Shown here: positions 35,501 through 42,361 of the stretch, piece by piece
How the letters are laid out: each line of letters opens with the position of its first letter
Position numbering within the stretch: position 1 is the stretch's first letter
Origin: a bacterium
GTDB taxonomy: Bacteria; Pseudomonadota; Alphaproteobacteria; SP197
Assembly: GCA_028821455.1 (NCBI GenBank)
Contig: JAPPGE010000028.1
Coordinates: 1-42,361 of the forward strand
Length of the DNA stretch: 42,361 nucleotides
Direction of reading: 5' to 3'
Notes under the pieces: model-generated
The model's database searches: none
Seen by the model: the letters and a program-made list of their open reading frames with translations, nothing else
Told to the model about the DNA's origin: nothing
Translations under genes and position numbers: made by a program

Positions 35501-35615
35501 AATTCGCTTCGAGCGTGGTTCGATCGCGGATGTCGGGACGATATTCGTACTTGAGGTCACCCAGCTTCGCCACAAGCGCCTCTTCGAGTTCTCGTTCGGG
35601 TTTGGTTGTAGTCAT
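32583..35615 (-). CDS. hsdR: Type I restriction-modification system endonuclease/translocase subunit HsdR
   Basis: The 1010-residue protein has an N-terminal PD-(D/E)xK nuclease (D122 in YDVIILINGV, E136-x-K138 in QIELK). SF2 motor motifs follow: Walker A GSGKT (279-283), DECH (396-399), the FTGTP motif and a late LLTGFDA...QAFSRTNR motif VI. The C-terminal region binds the methylase core. It translocates DNA and cuts unmodified DNA at a distance. ATG at 35615 (MTTTKPER) was preferred to a GTG nine codons upstream, as neither has a strong ribosome site. It is the first gene of the operon, 99 bases after the ATPase-TOPRIM gene. Confidence 0.94.
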   Translation of the reverse strand: MTTTKPERELEEALVAKLGDLKYEYRPDIRDRTTLEANFRDKFENLNRVKLTDVEFKRLLGEIVTSDVYEAARILRNREAFTRADGTPLNYTLVNTKDWCKNTFEVVNQLRINTDNSHHRYDVIILINGVPVVQIELKTLGISPRRAMEQIVDYKNDPGNGYTRTLLCFIQLFIVSNRTDTWYYANNNARHFAFDAEERFLPIYQFADENNTKITHLDDFADRFLAKCTLGQLISKYMVLIASEQKLLMMRPYQIYAVKAIVECIDQNCGNGYVWHTTGSGKTLTSFKASTLLKTNESIHKCLFVVDRKDLDRQTREEFNRFQENCVEENTNTATLVRRLLSEDYADKVVVTTIQKLGLALDEDSGHSRQHSRSGRSTFKRRLEPLRNKRMVFIFDECHRSQFGENHRAIKKFFPHSQLFGFTGTPIFRDNASVRQVEGDAASLLTTKDLFQAQLHAYTITHAIEDRNVLRFHVDYYKPEVARALKLGPTPTKQAVVQAIIDKHEAATGNRRFNALLATASINDAIEYYGAFRTLQEECQVADPEFVPLKVTAVFSPPAEGNKDVQQIQEDLPQEKEDNRHDPEGKKAALKAIIADYNQRYGTNHDLYNFDLYYQDVQKRIKEQRFPNRDLPRKGAEKIDVTIVVDMLLTGFDAMYLNTLYVDKNLRHHGLIQAFSRTNRVLNATKPYGHILDFRQQQNSVDAAIALFSGAKPDRARKVWLVDKAPVVIENFEQAVADLAEFMQSQSLEAKPDQVNNLKGDDARAQFIKRFKEVQRLRTELDQYTDLTYEQREQIEKVLPKDDLRAFRGVYLETAQRLKEQQGTPSSSGKPSSPELDQLDFEFVLFASADIDYDYIMKLIARYSGKGPKKLKISREQLVGIIQSDAKFLDERDEITEYVHSLKEGEGLDEDAVRAGYERFKAEKRARVITNLAQVHGLEPQSLSAFVDNILQRMVFDGEELTDLMEPLNLGWRERRERELALMDDLAPLLKRRVHGRDIPGLNAYEDGPA

Positions 35616-35714
35616 AGCGGATCCACTGTGTTGAACAATCACAGCATCGGTAGGTGGTGCTCTTGATTTGTACTCAGGCGATGGGCAAACTCTTCAGACG
35701 GCCTTTCACCACTA

Positions 35715-37325
35715 CTAAACATCGGCGCACGTTCCAAAAATATCGCCCTTGAGTTCCTTGTACACGGCCATCTCCAAATTGATGAGCGGTGCCAGCGTGT
35801 CACGCATAAAGGCCTTAGTGTTGCTTCCGCATCCGGTCAGTTTCAAGATATTCTTGCACGCATTGTAGATCTGACCACTGGCGGGCTTTAGGTCGTCCGA
35901 TGGTTTGTCGCCAGATACCGCATCAATGATGCGTTTCTTCTCTGCAATGAGCTCCTCCGCCTTTTCCGGCCATTCCGCCCACGCTGCAAGCGCTCGGAGC
36001 ACATCGTCATCGAATAGATAAGATTCAAGATTGCGCCGAGACAGAACGCGGACGCCTTTCTGTTCAGCCTCGCAGATCTCCTGGACAGATCGATCGTCTC
36101 TGTCGATAAGTGTTTTCACAATCAATCCATCTACAAGCGTCAGCAACGCTTGGGCGAGAGCGTATCGGTCGCCCAACACCTCTCTATCACTACCCATTGA
36201 CACGAAACGGGTCTCCGGGAACTCTGCTTCGAAGATGCGCTCGTAACAACGTGCATCCTGCGAGTGATTTCGTGATGGCCTCGCAGCCTTCGGATGCCCC
36301 TCACATATTACAACTCGTTCAGGGGCGACAAGTGCGGCCAAATCATCAAGCGCAACTTGATGGGCCTTTCTCCAAAACTGACGGTCCGGTTTTGCTGGCT
36401 CGATTATCTGCGGTTGATCGAAATCCCGATCTCCAAATTCCAAGAAAACAACCGTGCCAGGATGCTCCACCTCGATGTCCCGCGCCCTACGCATCATGCC
36501 GATAGAATGAGTCGCAAGCATTAGTTGGCAACTGTCAGGTATGAGATCGTATAGCACGGCGAGGAGTTCCGACTGAAGCTTGGTGTTCATATGGGACTCG
36601 GGTTCATCAATGCAGAAAATGGTGTCGTTGTACTCCTCTTGCGCAATAGCGAGATCCAGAATTAGGTCAAATGCCGACTTTTCACCCCCGGAAAGGTTTT
36701 TGTAAACAAAGCCCTGACTTATTCCCTTTGTAAATCTAAACGTTCCTTCCGTGAGAGGGTTGCCCAAACTGTTAAGTTGCAAATCAGGAAACAGTCTGAG
36801 CATCGCGCGCCTTATGCTTCCAATACTCTCTTCCCTGTATCTCCCAAATGTTGTTGATGCCTCTCCTCGTTCGTACAAATCCTCCAGCCCCTTGCTAGCT
36901 AATCTTTGGTAATTTCTCCCGACGGCCGCATCATTGTCAATCATGCGGTTAACTCTTACTTCAGAAAGCGGATCACCGGTCCGACGCAATTCGCCAATCT
37001 GAAATTCTGGATCATTTCTGTACGCGGATCGCACATAAAAGGCTTTCCTTTGATTGCTAGGAAGTGAATGATGAAACTCCGGGGTGACATCGTTACTCCA
37101 TCGATTGCGTATGGTTGAGCCTACTTTGCAATGATAGTCTTGATCCCATGATTGAGCCTTCTGGGATGTCCACTTGTGCCAGGTATGAAGTGCTTCAAAA
37201 AAGGACGACTTACCACTGCCATTGGGTCCCGCCAAAATAACCAACCGGGCAGTCCCTGGGATATGGCGGATGGTCAAATCGGCAAAACGTTTGAATTCCG
37301 TTATCTTGACACCCTTCAGTCTCAT
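35715..37325 (-). CDS. ABC-type ATPase with TOPRIM-like C-terminal domain (OLD/PARIS-like defence protein)
   Basis: The 536-residue protein has a SMC/ABC-type ATPase: Walker A GPNGSGKS (33-40), signature LSGGE (211-215), Walker B FCIDEPE (237-243) and H273 in ATHS. The C-terminal region looks TOPRIM-like: an acidic VVICEG (E342), CYERIFEAEFPETRFVSMGS, then the D409-R-D411 pair and RRNLESYL (430-437), resembling DUF4435-type TOPRIM domains. Single-chain ATPase-TOPRIM proteins include OLD nucleases, and the two-gene PARIS system pairs an ATPase with a DUF4435 TOPRIM nuclease. A gcgagg site precedes ATG at 37325. It is the first gene of the minus-strand defence block. Its exact family is uncertain. 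Confidence 0.72.
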   Translation of the reverse strand: MRLKGVKITEFKRFADLTIRHIPGTARLVILAGPNGSGKSSFFEALHTWHKWTSQKAQSWDQDYHCKVGSTIRNRWSNDVTPEFHHSLPSNQRKAFYVRSAYRNDPEFQIGELRRTGDPLSEVRVNRMIDNDAAVGRNYQRLASKGLEDLYERGEASTTFGRYREESIGSIRRAMLRLFPDLQLNSLGNPLTEGTFRFTKGISQGFVYKNLSGGEKSAFDLILDLAIAQEEYNDTIFCIDEPESHMNTKLQSELLAVLYDLIPDSCQLMLATHSIGMMRRARDIEVEHPGTVVFLEFGDRDFDQPQIIEPAKPDRQFWRKAHQVALDDLAALVAPERVVICEGHPKAARPSRNHSQDARCYERIFEAEFPETRFVSMGSDREVLGDRYALAQALLTLVDGLIVKTLIDRDDRSVQEICEAEQKGVRVLSRRNLESYLFDDDVLRALAAWAEWPEKAEELIAEKKRIIDAVSGDKPSDDLKPASGQIYNACKNILKLTGCGSNTKAFMRDTLAPLINLEMAVYKELKGDIFGTCADV

Positions 37326-37764
37326 GAGTAAGCCTCGCTGGTCTTTGCGCAGGGCCTGTCGGTTGATGTTCGGAAGATCTCTTCATTCTGGATGGCTGGC
37401 CTAGTCGGTCGCATGCTGGGGCGTACGCTCGATTTCAATTCCTTGGTCCTCCACGATCATTTGGCCATTGTACCAAGTTAGGGGAGTTTGGCTGACACGG
37501 GTGTTGTGTCGTTCTGGGGTGCGGGTGTGGGTGTTGTTCATTGGCGTTGAGTGGTTTGCGAAAGCCATCACGGCTGTGCAACATATTAGTATCAATCTCA
37601 CGTGGTTTAGCACAACTCCATGACGGATAGATACGCCGTATGCGATGTCTTGCGATATCGTTGACGGCGCAGGGGTCTGTCGAGCGCCTTGTGCCTTACA
37701 GTGATGTGTGGTTGAAGGGAACGAATTCGGATCAAGCAACGGAAGCACACGCGAGGTTTACCTA
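37326..37764. promoter_or_regulatory. Divergent intergenic region between the ATPase-TOPRIM and GIY-YIG genes
   Basis: This 439-base A+T-richer stretch should hold promoters for both directions. A TACAAT box on the minus strand (complement of attgta at 37464-37469) is a possible -10 for the ATPase gene, but no good -35 was found. Open frames here have no protein-like features. No repeat was recognised. Confidence 0.3.
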
Positions 37765-38568
37765 ATGAAGAGGTTCTCTCCCGACGTGGCCGACAGGCTA
37801 AAGTGCTATGTTTACAGGCTCATTGATCCGAGGGATGGTCAGACCTTCTACGTGGGTAGGGGGCAGGGAGACAGGGTGTTCGCGCACGCGAGGGGTGAAC
37901 TTGACCCGGATCGCAACATGCATGCGATGGACCCTAAGCTGGACCTCCTGCATGATATACGAATTGCAGGGCTGCGACCGATTCACCTCATTCACCGTCA
38001 CGGAATGAATGAGAGGACGGCGAAGGTCGTCGAAGCGGCGTTGATCGACGCGTTTCCCGGCCTGACGAACAAGGTGAAGGGTGCTGACGCTCGACTCGGG
38101 CCCAGGACCGTCGAACAACTGGAGGAGAACTATGCCCCGACGGTAATGGTACGGAACCCAAAGCACCGCCTTATCCTCATCAAGACGAAGCCGGAAAGCG
38201 TCAAGGCAAAGGGCAATCTGTACGAGGCCGTCCGCAGGCGCTGGACCTTGGACCCCGACAAGGCGAGACGAGCGGATTATGTTCTTGCGGTAGTGGATCA
38301 GACGTGTACCGGTGTGTTCGTGGCTGACGAGTGGAGGTTGTGCTCTGGGTACGAGGCGAGACCAAAAAAGGACCAGAAGTGGGAGTTCATTGGTCGCGAG
38401 ACCAACGATGAGGAAGCGCATGCCTACGTCAGGAAACGCCTGCCTTACGAGTACAGGAAGCAGGGGATGGCGCGACCGGTGCTGCACTGGCCCTTTGCTG
38501 ACGACCCGATATGGTTGAGCGACGAGGTGTCGACAATTTCCTCACTCCCTGTCGACGAAGAGCTTTGA
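37765..38568 (+). CDS. GIY-YIG nuclease-domain protein (LEM-3-like)
   Basis: The 267-residue protein starts best at ATG 37765 (cgagg upstream), where the domain begins directly. The GIY part reads CYVYRL (14-19) and the YIG part TFYVGRGQGDRVFAH (27-41); a late E90 (VVEAALIDAFPG) and TNKVKG (101-106) fit the LEM-3-like branch, whose members cut DNA with a single metal. The C-terminal half (about 145-255), with ADYVLAVVDQTCTGVFVADEW and RPKKDQKWEFIGRE, is an unnamed domain that might bind a modified base or nucleic acid (guess). Its place beside restriction genes suggests a defence role, not shown. Confidence 0.75.
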   Translation: MKRFSPDVADRLKCYVYRLIDPRDGQTFYVGRGQGDRVFAHARGELDPDRNMHAMDPKLDLLHDIRIAGLRPIHLIHRHGMNERTAKVVEAALIDAFPGLTNKVKGADARLGPRTVEQLEENYAPTVMVRNPKHRLILIKTKPESVKAKGNLYEAVRRRWTLDPDKARRADYVLAVVDQTCTGVFVADEWRLCSGYEARPKKDQKWEFIGRETNDEEAHAYVRKRLPYEYRKQGMARPVLHWPFADDPIWLSDEVSTISSLPVDEEL

Positions 38569-39088
38569 TCGTAACGTCTTTCTCGGTGCCTTGGCTGGAT
38601 TCCTCTTCTACGACGCTTTCTCTAGTTTCTCCTCTTGCTTCGCGCCTCACGTTCCGTGCTCCCGCTCGTGATGTTCGTTTCATCGGGCGCCTTGGGATCG
38701 ATCTTCTCGGTCATCTTGGCCTTGGTGATCGAACGACCGACCCGTCGCATTTCGTCGCCCCAGCCTTCTTGTGCAGCTCTTGGCATCGCGGCTCTCAACC
38801 GGCTCTCTCGAGCGGACCTCTTCTTGATCCCGTTGGTCGTGCTTGCCGCACATTCCTCTACGCAGCAGTCGAGGTGCCCGGGAAACGGCTTGTGTCGAGC
38901 ACCTTCAGCCGCTTGTGGGTGCACTTGTTCCAGGGCATTCGGTGCCGATGCCGTAGGTCTTTCCCTGTAGGCTTTCACCAACGCCTTGACGGCATCATGA
39001 TCGAAACCGGAAACCGGCCCCTCGGCGGAACTGGCCTCGCGATCGTCGCCGACAGGCCAATACCGCACTGGCTGACCGTTCCACCGCG
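38569..39088. other. 520 bases without a convincing gene; possible decayed minus-strand gene
   Basis: A minus-strand frame (38622-39107, 161 codons) has protein-like stretches such as SGFDHDAVKALVKAYRERP, and an upstream ATG AGC GAG start is separated from it by an in-frame TGA. This could be a gene with a nonsense mutation, or chance. Plus-strand frames have Ser/Arg-rich shadow composition. Nothing matched a family I know. Confidence 0.3.
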
Positions 39089-39901
39089 ATGCAGCCAGGC
39101 CTTGCAACGTTGCGGGTCAGGTGTCATCTACAACCTCGCTCATCCAGAACGGCGTCTTGCGGTTTGCATACCCTCAACAAGCTACGGAGCGTTGGAGCGC
39201 TCATTCTCACCACCCTGTCGCTCGCCGGTGCGGCCGCGATCGGAGACGATACCGATCAATTCACCCCGCTGTGCCGCGATACGGCTGGATACAGGGACGG
39301 CGTGGTCACTCATCACTGCTGGACGCCGGTCGCCAATCATCCCGGCTGTCATTTCCACGGACTGCTGTCGTTTTTCGACAACACGGCGGCGGTCTCCTGG
39401 TCCGGCGCCTGCGAGAACGATCGTGCCGTCGGCGCCGGCGTGCTGACGGACGAGGCCGGCAACCGCGCCGAGGGAGGTTTCGTCGAGGGTCGCAAGCACG
39501 GCCCCTGGACGCGCGAACTGGCAAACGGATGGACCTTCGACGAGACTCATGAGGAGGGTGAGTGGAACGGCCCCTGGACGCTGACCGACGCCGCAGGCGT
39601 CCGTCACGCGGGTACATATGTGGACAACGCGAGGCGGGGCAAGTGGAGCCGAGTCTGGCCCGACGGCTACAGCGAGGTTGGCCCCGTCGAGAACCGCAAA
39701 CGACACGGCGCGTGGACCATCACCTGGCCCAACGGCTACGAGGCCGTCGTCGCTTATGTCGAGGGCACGATCCACGGCGACGTGACGGTGACGCACCGGG
39801 GCGCGCCCCTCGGCGTCCTGGTCTACCGGGAGGGCGAGCGGATTGGGCCGGGTCTTCCCCCCGTCTTCCCTCCGCCGCTTCCGCCACCGCCGGATCCCTG
39901 A
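39089..39901 (+). CDS. Exported MORN-repeat protein
   Basis: The frame holds an apparent signal peptide (LRSVGALILTTLSLAGAAAIG, about 33-52) followed by at least five MORN-like repeats of about 20 residues (GFVEGRKHGPWTRELANG, GEWNGPWTLTDAAG, VDNARRGKWSRVWPDG, VENRKRHGAWTITWPNG, YVEGTIHGDVTVTHRG) and a proline-rich end (PPVFPPPLPPPPDP). MORN repeats form beta-hairpin stacks used in binding. The start is unsure: ATG at 39089 leaves a long leader, whereas TTG at 39164 puts the signal peptide at the N-terminus (245 residues). The neighbour is convergent. Function unknown. Confidence 0.65.
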   Translation: MQPGLATLRVRCHLQPRSSRTASCGLHTLNKLRSVGALILTTLSLAGAAAIGDDTDQFTPLCRDTAGYRDGVVTHHCWTPVANHPGCHFHGLLSFFDNTAAVSWSGACENDRAVGAGVLTDEAGNRAEGGFVEGRKHGPWTRELANGWTFDETHEEGEWNGPWTLTDAAGVRHAGTYVDNARRGKWSRVWPDGYSEVGPVENRKRHGAWTITWPNGYEAVVAYVEGTIHGDVTVTHRGAPLGVLVYREGERIGPGLPPVFPPPLPPPPDP

Positions 39902-39922
39902 GTTGGCCGACGGGTAGAGACT

Positions 39923-40738
39923 CTACGGGTTCATGTCGAAGATGGGACACATCATGTTCTGTTCCTTGGCCCGGGCCTCCAGGACGCAGCCCTTGAGGTC
40001 CTGGCCGTAGCGCTCCCACAGGTGCATGCGCCACCAGGTATCGCTGTCGGCGTCGGGCGGCCAGATGCCGGTGCCGCGCTGCAGGGCGACGCCGGCCAAC
40101 CCGGACAGCAGCACGACGAGGACGAGCACGGCGAGGCCGAACCGCCTGACGTGTCCGTCACGCCGGTTCGTCACCTTGAGCCGCGCGTCGACGCTTTCGA
40201 GCAGCGGCGTCATTCCGAGGACGCCGGCGACGGCCTTTTCGCCGGCTTCCATCCTTTCGGAGATGGCGACGAGGGCCCCGGCGCCGGGCGCCACCTTGCC
40301 GGCGACGTCGTCGATGCCGGAGAAGACGGCGCCCTCGCGCTCGTCGAGGGAGGCGACGAGCCTCTTCTCCATCGCCGGCAGGCCTTCCTGGAGAGTCTTG
40401 AGCAACCGCTCGCAACGGGCCAGGGCGCTCTCGAGGCGCTTCAGGTCCCCGGCGACCTGCCCTTCCTTCGCCTCGACGAGGCGCGAGGCGAGGGCGGCGA
40501 TCTCCCTTTTCAGGGTTTCGGCCAGCGTCCCGTGGGCCCGGACCAGCTTGGCAATCTGGCCGGCGAGCTGGTTCTCGGCTTCGCCGACGATCGCCGCGAT
40601 CGCGTCCTTCTGGGCATCGAGCTGCGCCTTGATGAGGGCGGGGTCGGACGCCGGCTCCGTCTCCTGGCGCCGGCGCTCGCGGCGTCGCAGTTCCTCGGCG
40701 TTGCGCCGGTCGGGATCGTCGGGCGGGTTCGCGGTCAT
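39923..40738 (-). CDS. Membrane-anchored coiled-coil protein next to the relaxase gene
   Basis: The 271-residue protein has a charged N-terminus, a long predicted coiled coil (about 33-190, rich in Ala, Glu, Leu, Lys), one membrane helix near 200-222 (FGLAVLVLVVLLSGLAGVAL) and a short C-terminal tail with two cysteines (GCVLEARAKEQNMMC). I did not recognise a named family. It is transcribed divergently from the MobF relaxase with only 50 bases between the starts, so it is probably part of the transfer region. A gaaggtgaag site precedes ATG at 40738. Confidence 0.7.
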   Translation of the reverse strand: MTANPPDDPDRRNAEELRRRERRRQETEPASDPALIKAQLDAQKDAIAAIVGEAENQLAGQIAKLVRAHGTLAETLKREIAALASRLVEAKEGQVAGDLKRLESALARCERLLKTLQEGLPAMEKRLVASLDEREGAVFSGIDDVAGKVAPGAGALVAISERMEAGEKAVAGVLGMTPLLESVDARLKVTNRRDGHVRRFGLAVLVLVVLLSGLAGVALQRGTGIWPPDADSDTWWRMHLWERYGQDLKGCVLEARAKEQNMMCPIFDMNP

Positions 40739-40788
40739 GTCTTCACCTTCGCGGGACAGGGGTGGTCTCGGGACACTATACTCGGGCC

Positions 40789-42361
40789 ATGGTCGCCACC
40801 GTCACCGCGCTCACCTCCGCGTCTTCCACCGTCCACTATTTCGAGCAGGACGGCTATTACGCCAAAAATGATCCCGAGCACCGGAAGGCGAGCTTCTGGC
40901 ACGGCGCGGCCGCCAGGGACCTCGCTCTGGGCCGTCACGTCAAGCCGAGGGTTTTCGAATCCATCCTCGCCGGTTACGTTCCCTGCACGGACCGGCGGCT
41001 AGGCCGGGCGCGGGACGGCGCGCACCAGCACCGGCCGGGCGTCGACATCACCTTCTCGGCGCCGAAATCGGTGTCGCTCCAGGGCCTGGTGAGGGAGGAC
41101 GCGCGGATCGTCAAGGCCCACGACGAGGCGGTGCGGGCGACGCTCGACATGATCGAGCGGGATCTCCTCATCACGCGGGTCCACAACCCGGAGACGGGCA
41201 AGCGGGAACGTCGCCGGGCCCAGGGCATGGTGGCGGCGACCTTCCGGCATCTCGCCAGCCGCAACCTCGACCCCCAGCTTCACACCCACGCGGTGCTGGC
41301 CAACATGACGCGCGGTCCCGACGGCTCGTGGCGCAGTCTCGACACAGGCAGGCTTCATGCGCAGAAGCATCTCATCGGCGCCCACTATCGAAACGAACTG
41401 GCCCGGCGCTTAAGGGAGATGGGGTGCGACCTCACTCCGACGATGATCGGCCACGTGGCGGGCTTCGAGATCGCCGGGTGGGACCAGGCGACCCTCGACG
41501 CCTTCTCGACGCGGCGCCGGGACATCCTGGACCACATCGAGGAGAAGGGCTGGGACTACGACGCGGCGAAGGCGCAAGCGGCGGCGCTGGCGACGCGGTC
41601 ACGCAAGGACGAACCCCACCGGGAGGTGCTGACGGGGATGTGGCGGGAACGCGCCCGGGATCTCGGCGTCGACCTGGAGCGCCGCCGCCGGCGGCGCAGG
41701 TCCGAGCGGACGCCGGCGCTTTCCGCCCTGGAGGTGGTGGCGCGGACGGCGGAGCACCTGGAGGAGCGTCGCTCGGTCTTCGCGAAAGACGACCTGGTGG
41801 CGGGCGCGCTCGGCCATGCCCCGGGCGATCACAGTCTGGAGGAGATCCACGCCGCCCTCGACCAGTTGCGCCGGGACGGCCACCTCGTCGACGCGATCCG
41901 CTCGCGGGGCGGCGCCTCCCTGGTGACGGACCGGGCGTTGAGAGCGGAGCGCGCGGTGATCGGTGCCATGAAGGCGAAGACCGGGACGGCGCAAGCCATC
42001 GTGGAACCGGAGCAGGTCGAGGCGCGGCTGGCGGCGGCCGGCCTGACGAAGGGCCAGGAGGAGGCCGTCACCCTCATCCTGGGCGAGGGCGACGGCATCG
42101 TCGGCGTCCAGGGGTACGCCGGCACGGGCAAGACGACGATGTTGAAGGAGGTGGTGGTGCTGGCCGGGGCGGAGAGGATCACCGGCCTTGCCCCCTCGTC
42201 GAACGCCGCCAGGACGCTGTCGCGGGAAGCCGGCATCGCGACGCGGACCCTGCAGTGGTTCCTGACGCGTTACGGCGACCGCACGGAGGAGACGGAGGGC
42301 CTGCTGGAGGGCACGGTCCTCGTGGTGGACGAGATGTCGCTCGCCAGCACGGACCAGACCC
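40789..42361 (+). CDS. MobF-family conjugative relaxase/helicase (TrwC/TraA-like), 3' end outside the window
   Basis: The open frame runs from ATG 40789 to the window edge (524 codons, no stop). The N-terminal TrwC relaxase domain shows the catalytic tyrosine pair Y23-Y24 (GYYAKNDPEH), VDITFSAPKSVSL (85-97) and the three metal-binding histidines H154, H165 and H167 (LDPQLHTHAVLAN). A helicase domain follows with Walker A GYAGTGKT (442-449) and Walker B LVVDEMS. Such proteins nick the origin of transfer, stay attached to the strand and unwind DNA during conjugation. A full family member is usually near 1000 residues. Its presence suggests that the region is a conjugative or mobilisable element. 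Confidence 0.93.
   Translation, partial: MVATVTALTSASSTVHYFEQDGYYAKNDPEHRKASFWHGAAARDLALGRHVKPRVFESILAGYVPCTDRRLGRARDGAHQHRPGVDITFSAPKSVSLQGLVREDARIVKAHDEAVRATLDMIERDLLITRVHNPETGKRERRRAQGMVAATFRHLASRNLDPQLHTHAVLANMTRGPDGSWRSLDTGRLHAQKHLIGAHYRNELARRLREMGCDLTPTMIGHVAGFEIAGWDQATLDAFSTRRRDILDHIEEKGWDYDAAKAQAAALATRSRKDEPHREVLTGMWRERARDLGVDLERRRRRRRSERTPALSALEVVARTAEHLEERRSVFAKDDLVAGALGHAPGDHSLEEIHAALDQLRRDGHLVDAIRSRGGASLVTDRALRAERAVIGAMKAKTGTAQAIVEPEQVEARLAAAGLTKGQEEAVTLILGEGDGIVGVQGYAGTGKTTMLKEVVVLAGAERITGLAPSSNAARTLSREAGIATRTLQWFLTRYGDRTEETEGLLEGTVLVVDEMSLASTDQT

Noticed and set aside
37401..37748. 115-codon minus-strand frame in the divergent intergenic region
   Set aside because: Low-complexity translation, no ribosome site, and it would occupy the expected promoters.
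40022..41002. 326-codon plus-strand frame crossing the relaxase start
   Set aside because: Antisense to the coiled-coil gene and out of frame with the relaxase, which has strong motifs.

Overview
The window is GC-rich and looks like the chromosome of an alphaproteobacterium (Rhodospirillales-like; inferred). Supporting signs are the 41-residue ribosomal protein L36, the split glcDEF glycolate oxidase, a zf-CHCC mini-protein beside polA, and a MobF (TraA-like) relaxase at the right edge. No rRNA, tRNA or CRISPR array was seen.

Region 1 (1-10.3 kb). The minus strand carries an amine-oxidation/uptake group: a flavin amine oxidase, an orphan PotD-type solute-binding protein, a SAM methyltransferase and an enolase-superfamily enzyme. 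After a divergent promoter region with an 11-bp inverted repeat come rpmJ, glcD, glcE, glcF and an exported TPR protein on the plus strand, then a convergent ogt-type DNA alkyltransferase.

Region 2 (10.3-20.75 kb). A decayed insertion element (copy B, about 500 bp with terminal inverted repeats) is followed by a catabolic/uptake cluster. Both subunits of an N,N-dimethylformamidase-like enzyme lie on the minus strand. Divergent from them are an amidase and a complete Dpp/Opp-type ABC importer (binding protein, two permeases, two ATPases). A third copy of the same element end (copy C) abuts the stop codon of the last ATPase. Copy A is at the left window edge. The cluster is therefore bracketed by directly repeated element ends, which suggests it arrived as a unit.

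Region 3 (20.75-24.66 kb). Core genes: a zf-CHCC mini-protein, polA, and an ammonium transporter gene that breaks off in mid-family sequence.

Region 4 (24.66 kb to the right edge). A probable mobile island begins at the broken amt gene with two tandem tyrosine recombinases, then a slipin/NfeD pair. A minus-strand defence block follows: an AAA ATPase with a TOPRIM-like C-terminus, then the tightly packed operon hsdR-hsdS-prrC-hsdM, a type I restriction-modification system with an embedded PrrC-type anticodon nuclease whose R-x3-E...H triad is visible. A GIY-YIG protein diverges from the block. Beyond it are a decayed stretch, an exported MORN-repeat protein, a membrane-anchored coiled-coil protein and the start of a MobF relaxase/helicase cut by the window edge. 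The most interesting hypothesis is a layered defence. The restriction enzyme would be the first barrier. PrrC and the ATPase-TOPRIM protein (OLD/PARIS-like) would be back-ups against phages that inhibit restriction. All of it would be carried on an integrative, possibly conjugative, element.
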